Source of the DNA: an uncultured Trichormus sp.
Lineage (GTDB): Bacteria > Cyanobacteriota > Cyanobacteriia > Cyanobacteriales > Nostocaceae
DNA: 37,055 nt
Direction of reading: 5' to 3'
NCBI GenBank assembly: GCA_936914905.1
Contig: CAKZGI010000091.1
Coordinates: 1 to 37,055, forward strand
A program made the position numbers and the translations under genes. Shown piece by piece: positions 9,244 through 16,314 of the stretch (the first letter of the stretch is position 1; the number at the start of each line of letters is the position of its first letter). Below the pieces are notes generated by a model, which was not told the DNA's origin, did not search any database, and saw only the letters and a list, made by a program, of their open reading frames with translations.

Positions 9244-9699
9244 TTAAAGCGGCATTAAAGCTCTTTGACACTTCGGACAAACAGCATGAATTGTCAACTG
9301 ACAATCAAGCAGGTGAAAACCTTCTTTTTGAGCTGTTTTTGCCCCAATTTTCAAAATAGATTCGTTTTTAAATTCAATGGTAGTGTTGCATCTAACACAA
9401 ATCAGGTGATGGTGATGATGGGGATAGGGTTGGTTAATTTCATAATGTTTATGTCCTTCACCTAACTCTAATTCCCTCAAAATGCCCATCCTCGCCATCA
9501 ACTTCAAAGTCCGATAGATGGTGGATAGACTGATGCCCTCACCGTCAGTTTCTAGCCGCAGATAAAGATCCTCCGCACTTAAGTGTTCACCTTGTGGAAG
9601 TTCTTGAAAAATGTGAAGTATTATTTCACGCTGGGGAGTTAAACGCCAGCCTCGATCGTTTAGTTCTGCCTTAAGTGAACCAGTTGTGTAGACAGTCAT
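9244..9699 (-). CDS. furA: ferric uptake regulator FurA
   Basis: Iron-responsive global repressor of the Fur family, a cytoplasmic dimer. Starting at MTVYTTGSL (ATG 9697-9699) gives 151 residues; a five-residue upstream extension to 9714 is possible but less likely. The DNA-binding winged helix holds RGWRLTPQRE and ISLSTIYRTLKLM (about 16-70). The metal-binding half has the HKHYEINQPYPHHHHH histidine cluster (83-98) and five cysteines at 101, 104, 133, 141 and 144. These are two CxxC motifs plus one Cys, the same numbering I recall for Anabaena FurA. It sits between sigC (upstream, same strand) and a decayed cell-wall gene (convergent). A promoter with a perfect palindrome over its -35 region lies upstream, which fits autoregulation (inference). 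FurB/Zur or PerR would be the alternatives, but the cysteine layout favours FurA. Confidence 0.93.
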   Translation of the reverse strand: MTVYTTGSLKAELNDRGWRLTPQREIILHIFQELPQGEHLSAEDLYLRLETDGEGISLSTIYRTLKLMARMGILRELELGEGHKHYEINQPYPHHHHHLICVRCNTTIEFKNESILKIGAKTAQKEGFHLLDCQLTIHAVCPKCQRALMPL

Positions 9700-9732
9700 A
9701 CTAAATTTTCTCAATAAAGCCTGTTAATTGAG

Positions 9733-9772
9733 AATATAGCAAATGTTTGACCTGATTTGCAACAATTGTTGC
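9733..9772 (-). promoter_or_regulatory. candidate furA promoter with palindromic operator
   Basis: On the minus strand TTGCAA (9757-9762) and TATATT (9733-9738) are spaced 18 bases apart, placing a start site about 27 bases before the furA ATG. The -35 box overlaps a perfect 14-base palindrome, GCAACAATTGTTGC (9759-9772). That geometry suits a dimeric repressor, possibly FurA itself. The palindrome is not a classical GATAAT-type Fur box, so the binding protein is unknown. Confidence 0.5.
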
Positions 9773-9838
9773 TTATTGAAAATATTGGGTAATTGTTATT
9801 AGTTATTCGTGATTGGTCATTTTCACCAATCACCTTTT

Positions 9839-11092
9839 CTAACTCAAAGATTCCAAATAGTCCCGGATCACGTTACGGCGCTTAGGTTGACGAAGCTTTT
9901 GCAAAGCTTTGGATTCAATTTGTCGTACCCGTTCCCTTGATAAATCTAGAGCGCGACCAATTTCGGCCAAAGAGTAAGGATGACCATCAGATAAACCGAA
10001 CCGCATCACGATCACATCCCGTTCCCGACTGGTTAAATCTGCTAGTAAATGGTGCAAATCTTTTTGTAAAGATTCCCGCATTAACATTTCTTCTGGGGTG
10101 ACACTATCAGTCTCTAGCAATTCCCCTAACTCGGTATCTTTATCTTTTCCGACTTTGGTTTCTAAAGAAACAGAACGGGGTACTCTCAACAACACTTCCC
10201 GAACTTGAGTAGGTGTCATGTCTAATTCAATTGCTAGGTCTTCTAAAGTGGGAGTACGACCTTTTTCTTGAGCAATTTTACGTTGTGCCTTTTTAATTTT
10301 GTTCAGTTTTTCTGTAATATGAACAGGGAGGCGAATTGTCCGGCTAGAGGTAGCGATCGCTCTGGTAATTCCCTGACGAATCCACCAATAAGCATAGGTA
10401 CTAAAACGATAACCCTTAGTTGGGTCAAATTTTTCCACAGCTCGCTCTAAACCTAGAGTTCCTTCTTGGACTAAATCCAACAATTCCAAACCACGATTTT
10501 GATATTTCTTGGCCACAGAAACCACCAGACGAAGATTCGCCTTAATCATGTGTTCCTTGGCTTGGAGTCCTTGGGATCGAAGATTTTCCAGTTCTTCTAC
10601 TTTCAATTTGGCAATCTCAGCCCAACGACGTTTACCCTCTGACAAAGTTGGCTTCAAATCCCCTAAATCTATACCGGCAGTCTTAGCCCATCTTTCCAAT
10701 GACGGACTATGTCCCAGTTCAGATGACAAACGCTCCTGAACTTCTATTAACCGCTGATAGGGTGCAATCACAGTATCACCTTGCTTGGCAGCATTAGCGA
10801 GCACTATGCGCAACCGTAAATACCGCTGTACTTTTTGAGCTTCGGAAACTTCTTCATCGCGCCCCAACAAACGCACCCGACCAATTTCTTGCAGGTATAA
10901 ACGTACTAAATCTGTGGTGCGACGGTTAGTGTTTGCAGCTAGATTATGAGAATCAACAGCAGCAGCTATATCCAAATCCTGTAGATCATCTAGGGACAAA
11001 TCACCATCATCAATACCCAAATCAGGCTCTAATTTTGGATTAGACTTTGGCGAATCGTAAGCGGCATCTGTATGAAAAGATGTTGCTGGCAT
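9839..11092 (-). CDS. sigC: group 2 RNA polymerase sigma factor SigC
   Basis: A non-essential sigma-70 family factor, 417 residues. It has an acidic N-terminal region (20-50) and region 1.2 (TDLVRLYLQEIGRVRLL, 60-76). A non-conserved spacer follows (90-178), then region 2 ([13 protein letters not shown] to [10 protein letters not shown], 185-240), region 3 ([19 protein letters not shown]) and region 4 with the helix-turn-helix [20 protein letters not shown] (373-392). The long spacer between regions 1.2 and 2 and the position directly upstream of furA match sigC of Anabaena PCC 7120, to my recollection. Group 1 SigA is excluded by the neighbourhood and the divergent N-terminus. It is separated from furA by 124 bases, so it probably has its own promoter in the long upstream gap. 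Confidence 0.88.
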   Translation of the reverse strand: MPATSFHTDAAYDSPKSNPKLEPDLGIDDGDLSLDDLQDLDIAAAVDSHNLAANTNRRTTDLVRLYLQEIGRVRLLGRDEEVSEAQKVQRYLRLRIVLANAAKQGDTVIAPYQRLIEVQERLSSELGHSPSLERWAKTAGIDLGDLKPTLSEGKRRWAEIAKLKVEELENLRSQGLQAKEHMIKANLRLVVSVAKKYQNRGLELLDLVQEGTLGLERAVEKFDPTKGYRFSTYAYWWIRQGITRAIATSSRTIRLPVHITEKLNKIKKAQRKIAQEKGRTPTLEDLAIELDMTPTQVREVLLRVPRSVSLETKVGKDKDTELGELLETDSVTPEEMLMRESLQKDLHHLLADLTSRERDVIVMRFGLSDGHPYSLAEIGRALDLSRERVRQIESKALQKLRQPKRRNVIRDYLESLS

Positions 11093-11791
11093 AACGTCTT
11101 TATTGCTCCAGGTAACAATAGATTAAGGTCAGCTAAAATTACGGTCAGCTAATTAACTGTTGCTATTGTTCCCGTAATTCACGATGAAATAACATAGATG
11201 AAATAACATAATTGAGCTTTACCGTACAATTCTTTGCAAAAGATTGTAGAAGTTCTGCTTTCTCGGTCTGAAAAGTATGTAATGAGTATAATTCGCTAGT
11301 ACGCAAACAAAGTTAGCCTGAACGAACTTTCAAACATGAATGATTGATATAACATAAGACCTGCTAAGCAAACTCTGAGTGATACATACATTTTTTCCGA
11401 ATTTTATCGGTAAATGTAGTTTTTTGATGGAAATTAAAACCGTTTACAGCCCCAATCTAACTGGGAATTAAGAAATTACCTAGCCATAGTAGTCAGCAGT
11501 CAGCTTTTTAAAACTCTTGTCTGACAAAGATTCCATAATTTTAAGATGCTCCTAATTACCCTGGCGACGACTATAGCATGGAATTTCTCAGGAATATTAA
11601 CCATTTTTTTTAAAATGGCGTATAAACATATTCCTAGTAATTATGCTGTAGATCAACTACATAGTTATAATTACATGAGCAAGAAAGTAATTTCCTGACG
11701 ATTTAATATCTTTTTTTAGTAATTCTTTGCTAAGAAGTAGATTTTAGTTAGGGAATAATCCTGATAGCGCCTTGTGGTGCAAAGCATAACT
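11093..11791. other. 700-base intergenic region upstream of sigC
   Basis: No open frame with coding character was found. AT-rich DNA contains a direct repeat of GATGAAATAACATA (about 11184-11214), which could belong to the sigC leader. The remainder to the gpsA stop shows no recognisable RNA gene or mobile element. Confidence 0.5.
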
Positions 11792-12739
11792 CTATTGATT
11801 GTATTCCGGCTTGATATCTCTTAACATTAGTTTATCAAGGGCTTCTTGAGGTGTAACTTCACTTTCCAGTAACCGATAAACTTGTTCAGTGATTGGGATA
11901 GTAATATTTTGTTGCTGGGATATTTGCATCAAAACTCGGCAAGTGTTAACTCCTTCAGCTATTCCTGGTAAAGTATTAAGTATTTCTGTCAGCGTTTTCC
12001 CACTAGCCAGTTGATATCCAACTTGGTAGTTGCGACTTAGGGGACTGTTGCAGGTTGCTAACAAGTCCCCTAGACCGGATAAACCGTAAAATGTTTCCGT
12101 TTTTGAGCCTAAAACTTGACCTACCCGAACCATTTCCGTCAAGCCGCGAGTTACTAAAGCTGCTTTGGCATTAGTTCCTAAGTGCAGTCCATCACAGACA
12201 CCCGCTGCGATTGCCATCACATTTTTCAGCGTTCCTCCCAATTCTACACCAATTGGATCAGGATTAGTATAAACACGGAAACGACTGGAAGAAAATACCA
12301 GTTGGACCTCATAAGCCGCAGCAAGATTTTTGCTGGCTACTACAGATGCAGCGGGTAATTCCTGTTCAATCTCTTGGGATAAATTTGGACCAGATAGTAC
12401 AACTACTGAGTGGTGGGGAAATTCTGTTTGCCAAATTTGTGAAGGTGTATAAGTAGTTTGCGGATCTAAACCCTTTGTTACTGTGACAAAAATTATCTCT
12501 GGAGATAAGGGACAATACTTTACTAATAAAGCTACATCCCTCACTCCTTTCATAGAAATAGCAGATACAACTATATCAGCATCTTGTAGTACTGCTGCCA
12601 GAGTCTGGGAACTGTTACGGGACCACAAACGCACTTCATGACCATTTACCCACACTAAATTTGCCAGGGCTGTTCCCCAAGCACCAGCACCCAGAATCAC
12701 AACAGTTTTTCGATTTTCGATTTTCGATTTTCGATAAGT
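11792..12739 (-). CDS. gpsA: glycerol-3-phosphate dehydrogenase [NAD(P)+]
   Basis: Reduces dihydroxyacetone phosphate to sn-glycerol-3-phosphate for membrane lipid synthesis; cytoplasmic. The chosen ATG (12737-12739, MTYRKSK) gives 315 residues; a longer frame to 12763 adds MLHLILV. The Rossmann motif ILGAGAWGTALANL follows at about residues 15-28. Further family blocks are VVLSGPNLSQEI, the catalytic-lysine region GGTLKNVMAIAAG with NAKAALVTRG, and the C-terminal GLSGLGDLLATC and SRNYQVG. All expected parts are present. The first dozen codons are encoded by a four-copy TTTTCGA heptamer array, so the N-terminus is low-complexity and probably a recent addition. It lies on the same strand upstream of sigC but 700 bases away, so it is not an operon with it. 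Confidence 0.92.
   Translation of the reverse strand, partial: TYRKSKIENRKTVVILGAGAWGTALANLVWVNGHEVRLWSRNSSQTLAAVLQDADIVVSAISMKGVRDVALLVKYCPLSPEIIFVTVTKGLDPQTTYTPSQIWQTEFPHHSVVVLSGPNLSQEIEQELPAASVVASKNLAAAYEVQLVFSSSRFRVYTNPDPIGVELGGTLKNVMAIAAGVCDGLHLGTNAKAALVTRGLTEMVRVGQVLGSKTETFYGLSGLGDLLATCNSPLSRNYQVGYQLASGKTLTEILNTLPGIAEGVNTCRVLMQISQQQNITIPITEQVYRLLESEVTPQEALDKLMLRDIKPEYNQ
12707..12734. repeat. TTTTCGA heptanucleotide repeat, four perfect copies, at the gpsA 5' end
   Basis: Four uninterrupted copies of TTTTCGA on the plus strand lie inside the gpsA coding region, just after its start codon, and encode RKSKIENRK on the minus strand. The unit length is not a multiple of three, so gain or loss of one copy would shift the gpsA frame. 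Confidence 0.85.
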
Positions 12740-12879
12740 CATTACTAAAATCAGGTGTAGCAACTGATAACTTATACAGCATAAGTCAGGAGTCAGGAGT
12801 AAAATTATCTTCCTGTCATAGGTTTTAATTTAGATTCTGTACCTCATTGATCTGGAATCTGCTGTAACTGATAACTGAA

Positions 12880-13749
12880 TTATCGCGGATAGCGTGTCAT
12901 TAGTTCCCTAACTTGTTCTGCATGATATGAACTTCGTGTCAATGGTGAAGAAATTATTTGTAAAAAACCCAATTTTTCTCCGAATACCTTCCAAGCAGCA
13001 AATTGTTCTGGAGAGATGAACTCAGCCACTTGTAAGTGTTTTTGACTAGGTTGGAGATATTGTCCAATAGTTAAAATATCACAATCTACTGCGCGCAAAT
13101 CCTGCATAACTTGACGAATTTCTGCATCAGTTTCACCTAGGCCCACCATAATACCGGATTTGGTGTATGTACTGGGAGAAATCTGGCGAGAGCGTTGTAA
13201 TAATTCCACTGTCCGCTCATAATTCCCTTGGGGACGTACTCGCTGATATAAGCGTGATATAGTTTCTGTATTGTGGTTGAGTACCTCTGGTGCAGCTTCA
13301 AGAATAATTTCCAGAGCATTCCAATTTCCGCATAAATCAGGAATTAGCACCTCAATTGTAGTGTGCGGTGAGATGCTGCGAACTGCATTGATGCAATGGA
13401 CAAACTGAGATGCACCACCATCAGGTAAATCATCCCGATTCACAGAAGTGATGACGACGTGATTAAGCCACATTCTGCGTACAGCTTCTGCTAATCGAGT
13501 TGGTTCTGTAGAATCTAATGGTTCAGGTTTTTTCTCAAAATCAATATCACAGTAAGGACAAGCCCTTGTACAAGCTGGTCCCATGATCAAAAACGTAGCA
13601 GTACCAGCATTGAAGCACTCACCAATATTCGGACAGGATGCTTCCTCACAAACCGTATTGAGGGCTAAATCCCGCAAAATTTCTTTAACGTTACCGACAC
13701 GCTCCCACTGAGGTGCTTTTACCCTCAACCAGTCTGGTTTTAAAGTCAC
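12880..13749 (-). CDS. lipA: lipoyl synthase
   Basis: A radical-SAM enzyme inserting two sulfurs into octanoyl groups on lipoyl-carrier proteins. The 289-residue length is normal. The auxiliary [4Fe-4S] cluster ligands are Cys34, Cys39 and Cys45 ([12 protein letters not shown]); the radical-SAM cluster ligands are Cys60, Cys64 and Cys67 ([11 protein letters not shown]). The C-terminal serine motif [12 protein letters not shown] supplies the unusual serine ligand of the family. Other family blocks are [27 protein letters not shown] and [10 protein letters not shown]. The first codon is GTG (13747-13749), since the frame [15 protein letters not shown] aligns with the usual N-terminus. Cyanobacteria often carry two lipA genes; this is one of them. 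It is transcribed away from the tRNA-Pro gene. Confidence 0.93.
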   Translation of the reverse strand: MTLKPDWLRVKAPQWERVGNVKEILRDLALNTVCEEASCPNIGECFNAGTATFLIMGPACTRACPYCDIDFEKKPEPLDSTEPTRLAEAVRRMWLNHVVITSVNRDDLPDGGASQFVHCINAVRSISPHTTIEVLIPDLCGNWNALEIILEAAPEVLNHNTETISRLYQRVRPQGNYERTVELLQRSRQISPSTYTKSGIMVGLGETDAEIRQVMQDLRAVDCDILTIGQYLQPSQKHLQVAEFISPEQFAAWKVFGEKLGFLQIISSPLTRSSYHAEQVRELMTRYPR

Positions 13750-13875
13750 AGTCTACTTTTACCATTTTTTAGTTATACAAATCTAATGGTAGCAAGCAAA
13801 GACCTTTGTGGAAGATGGAAGATTTGTTATTCTGTGCTGATTGTGATATTGTGTGGTTATATTGCTATTTTTTAG

Positions 13876-13949
13876 CGGGATGTGGCGCAGCTTGGTAGCG
13901 CACTTCGTTCGGGACGAAGGGGCCGCTGGTTCGAATCCAGTCATCCCGA
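13876..13949 (+). tRNA. tRNA-Pro(CGG)
   Basis: Full cloverleaf. The acceptor stem CGGGATG pairs perfectly with CATCCCG (13942-13948), with A as discriminator. The D arm is GCGC...GCGC, and the anticodon stem CTTCG/CGAAG encloses the loop TTCGGGA with anticodon CGG. The T arm is GCTGG-TTCGAAT-CCAGT. No CCA is encoded. The C at position 1 and anticodon CGG identify a proline tRNA reading CCG. Confidence 0.95.
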
Positions 13950-13968
13950 TTTGTTTCATATCTATTGC

Positions 13969-14553
13969 CTAAACTCTTACAAACTGAGGCACTTCTGTTT
14001 CCACATTTTTCCCCAAATGCTTATCTATAACTGCGGGAACTTGTCCGGCCTGGATGCGACTGTAACGAGTTTTATCTGGCATAACTAAATTAGGGCCTGC
14101 CTTACAGTTTTTCATGCAACCAGTACCTTTAATATTGACTTTATTTTCCAAACCGCGATCACTCAACTCTTTCTCCAACATCTGACATACAGCTTTAGCA
14201 CCGCTTTTCATACAATCTGACTTTTGACAAAATAAAATAGTCTGCCTTTTCGCTGCTTCAGGTTTAGGTTTAAGTCCCATATCAGCACTTGTAGCCATAA
14301 CCCATTCAGCTTTTAATGTCAATTCATCTTTTTTAGCATCATACTTTTTCGTACCTACCACTTGCAACCAAGCACCATGTGGTAAACCCAAATCAAAAGC
14401 CACCCGTAAATGCTTGGCTAACTTGATATAGCATTGACCCTCGCTGGTGGCCAACAATAAACCCTTCAATTTATAACCATCTTTAATCACAAAATCCAAA
14501 AATCTGCCTTCTAAGCAAAATTCTGTCATTTCCATAGTAGAATATATTCTCAT
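13969..14553 (-). CDS. thioredoxin-like [2Fe-2S] ferredoxin-domain protein
   Basis: The C-terminal half (about 104-180) is a thioredoxin-like ferredoxin domain. It has Cys109 and Cys114 (FCQKSDC) plus Cys146 and Cys150 (GCMKNC) in the positions that bind a [2Fe-2S] cluster, as in the NuoE/HoxE-type fold. The N-terminal half ([21 protein letters not shown]) is the cyanobacterial extension found on such stand-alone proteins and has no known catalytic motif. The annotated frame has 194 residues; the true start may be Met7 or Met9 ([10 protein letters not shown]). The redox partner is unknown. The next gene upstream encodes a small conserved protein 40 bases away on the same strand, so the two probably form one transcript. 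dps lies divergently beyond. Confidence 0.8.
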   Translation of the reverse strand: MRIYSTMEMTEFCLEGRFLDFVIKDGYKLKGLLLATSEGQCYIKLAKHLRVAFDLGLPHGAWLQVVGTKKYDAKKDELTLKAEWVMATSADMGLKPKPEAAKRQTILFCQKSDCMKSGAKAVCQMLEKELSDRGLENKVNIKGTGCMKNCKAGPNLVMPDKTRYSRIQAGQVPAVIDKHLGKNVETEVPQFVRV

Positions 14554-14593
14554 TTTTTTTACCTATTTCTAATCAAAAGAAACTATCAACTAA

Positions 14594-14830
14594 TTAAAAG
14601 TTTTGGTGACGCATACACCAGCAGCGTTCCAAACTCCGAATCTTATCTTGACGAGGAGCTGTTATTTGCCGCATTACACTCCAAGCTTGCAGTGCTGATA
14701 TTGGAGTGGCTATATTCACCTGTAAAGGTTGGTTAACCTCACATGTACAGGGAATATCCAACTCCCGCAGACGTTGATAGACCTGCCATCTATCTGCCCA
14801 ATTTATGTCTATAACCTTCTTTTCTTCCAT
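14594..14830 (-). CDS. small conserved cyanobacterial protein, function unknown
   Basis: 78 residues with an ATG start, no signal peptide and no membrane segment. It contains DINWADRWQVYQRLRELDIPC, one CxC pair (CTCEV) and a C-terminal RCWCMRHQN. The composition (three Trp, four Cys, balanced charge) looks like a genuine small domain. I recall similar small proteins of Nostocales that are simply called hypothetical. It lies 40 bases upstream of the [2Fe-2S] gene and probably shares its transcript. Confidence 0.6.
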   Translation of the reverse strand: MEEKKVIDINWADRWQVYQRLRELDIPCTCEVNQPLQVNIATPISALQAWSVMRQITAPRQDKIRSLERCWCMRHQNF

Positions 14831-14894
14831 CTTGAGAGTTCTAAGTACAGAATAAACTAAACATCTAACCCCAATCTGTCTTAAGAATACATTA

Positions 14895-14913
14895 AATGAA
14901 AAATATTATCATT
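14895..14913. promoter_or_regulatory. possible Fur-type operator in the dps / [2Fe-2S] divergent region
   Basis: AATGAAAAATATTATCATT is a near-palindrome with AATGA at one end and TATCATT at the other. It contains ATTATC, the half-site of the classical Fur consensus. It lies upstream of the 78-residue gene on the minus strand and about 250 bases before dps. The region is AT-rich, so chance similarity is likely enough to keep confidence low. Confidence 0.25.
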
Positions 14914-15087
14914 AATTTTACAATAAAATCTCATTCTTAGTATATTATCCTGACCAAGCATGCTTAGGCTTGTAAGTCAATAATATGTGAGTCATCAGAA
15001 ATTACATAACAGATTCAGAACAGATTTAGAGTTAAAACTGTGACTTGCAACTATTAAAAATCTAAATTTGACTCAGGTTTGTTAGTA

Positions 15088-15115
15088 TTGCGTTCATTTT
15101 TTTCAATGTTAATAT
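15088..15115 (+). promoter_or_regulatory. candidate dps promoter
   Basis: TTGCGT (15088-15093) and TAATAT (15110-15115) are separated by 16 bases and lie about 50 bases upstream of the dps ATG. A strong ribosome-binding site, AGGGGAG, is close before the ATG. Stationary-phase or group 2 sigma recognition cannot be judged from sequence. Confidence 0.4.
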
Positions 15116-15165
15116 GTAAGAACTGAACAGTTAAAAATTCTAACTGTCACAAAAAGGGGAGAACG

Positions 15166-15720
15166 ATGTCTGATACTCAAGCTATTTTACACAATTTTGG
15201 TCAAGTTTACGACAATCCAGTATTACTAGATAACAGCGTCACTGCTCCAGTAGTAGAAGGATTTAACGTTATTTTAGCAAGTTTTCAAGCACTTTATTTA
15301 CAGTATCAAAAACATCATTTTGTGGTAGAAGGTGCAGAATTCAGTTCCTTGCATGATTTCTTCAATGAAAGCTATCAAGAAGTCCAAGATCATATTCATG
15401 AGATTGGCGAACGTTTAAATGGTTTAGGTGGTGTACCTGCAGCAAGTTTTAGTAAATTAGCGGAACTATGCTGCTTTGAACCCGAAGCTGATGGTGTATA
15501 TTCTTCCCAGAAGATGGTAGAAAATGACCTCGCAGCAGAACAAGTAATGATCGGTGTAATTCGTCGTCAAGCTACTCAGGCTGAGAGTTTAGGAGATATA
15601 GGTACACGCTATCTCTATGAAAAAATTCTGTTAAGAACTGAAGAAAGAGCTTATCATTTAGCACATTTCTTAGCTAAAGAGAGTCTAACTTTAGGATTTG
15701 TGCAACCGGCACATAACTAA
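15166..15720 (+). CDS. dps: Dps-family iron-storage/DNA-protection protein with a His-type ferroxidase site
   Basis: A dodecameric mini-ferritin that oxidises and stores Fe(II), protecting against peroxide. It has 184 residues, and the four-helix core is intact with [19 protein letters not shown] at the end. By counting from the canonical positions, the inter-subunit ferroxidase ligands are His51, His63, Asn67, His78 and Glu82. The usual Asp67 and Asp78 are replaced by Asn and His. His at position 78 recalls the 'His-type' centre described for Nostoc punctiforme Dps4, where metal use differs from classic Dps. The usual Trp after His51 is Phe52. There is a good Shine-Dalgarno sequence, a candidate promoter and a clear intrinsic terminator, so it is probably monocistronic. 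It is divergent from the [2Fe-2S] gene pair. Low-iron or oxidative regulation is expected but not proven by sequence. Confidence 0.92.
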   Translation: MSDTQAILHNFGQVYDNPVLLDNSVTAPVVEGFNVILASFQALYLQYQKHHFVVEGAEFSSLHDFFNESYQEVQDHIHEIGERLNGLGGVPAASFSKLAELCCFEPEADGVYSSQKMVENDLAAEQVMIGVIRRQATQAESLGDIGTRYLYEKILLRTEERAYHLAHFLAKESLTLGFVQPAHN

Positions 15721-15797
15721 ACTTTCAATGGTTAGGACTAGTTGAATGCTAGTTAAAGAATACTTTAAAAGTCGGGATTTTCAGGAAAATAAATTTT

Positions 15798-15832
15798 GGC
15801 AGAGATATGAAAAATTTATCTCTGTCTTTTTT
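15798..15832 (+). terminator. intrinsic terminator of dps
   Basis: CAGAGATA (15800-15807) pairs with TATCTCTG (15817-15824) across a 9-base loop and is followed directly by TCTTTTTT. It lies about 80 bases after the dps stop codon. Confidence 0.75.
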
Positions 15833-15942
15833 ATGGACATTGCCAAAATGACTATCGGTAAACCCAGAAAAATATTAGATATGTTAATTGAGATTAAGTA
15901 TCATATTTGTTTTTCCATATTGATGGTTTTTGAATCAGTCTA

Positions 15943-15984
15943 TTTTCAAACTGAGATTTATAAAAATAAATCTCAGTTTGAAAA
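15943..15984. repeat. perfect 19-bp inverted repeat with 4-base loop
   Basis: TTTTCAAACTGAGATTTAT, loop AAAA, then the exact complement. The 42-base hairpin is perfect and AT-rich, and has no T-run fit for a terminator. It resembles a palindromic miniature element or the end of a lost insertion sequence. It lies between the dps terminator and carB. Confidence 0.85.
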
Positions 15985-16039
15985 ACATAAATAAATCAAA
16001 ATATGTATTTATAAATATGGATGTGTTTCTGTATTTGTA

Positions 16040-16162
16040 TATTCGTATCTATTCTATAGAAATAGGTTTCTTAATACACGGAACAAACAAGATATAGTCG
16101 ATATTATAGAGATTAAGTATATCTACGTATATCTTGTAGATAATTGCAAATAGATACGAATA
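16040..16162. repeat. possible miniature element with 14-bp terminal inverted repeats
   Basis: TATTCGTATCTATT (16040-16053) and its exact complement AATAGATACGAATA (16149-16162) bound a 123-base AT-rich segment. The segment contains a smaller hairpin (ATCTAC...GTAGAT). The size, terminal repeats and lack of coding capacity fit a MITE. No clear target-site duplication was identified by eye. Confidence 0.45.
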
Positions 16163-16314
16163 TTATATCTATAGGATAGATAATGAGCAGACTTTTAATT
16201 TCTGACGCACGCTACTGCCTAATACCCGGAAAACTTAATAATAGATAAGATGATCAGGGGTAAAGACCCTTAAAATAGTCAAGATTTGTATTTTCTCAAT
16301 CTAAAGTAAAAACT

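Noticed and set aside
13882-14088. 68-codon open frame starting inside the tRNA
   Set aside because: It overlaps tRNA-Pro and the 3' end of the opposite [2Fe-2S] gene; not a gene.
15746-15994. 82-codon open frame after dps
   Set aside because: It contains the dps terminator hairpin and its last codons come from the perfect 19-bp palindrome; no family resemblance and no convincing ribosome-binding site.
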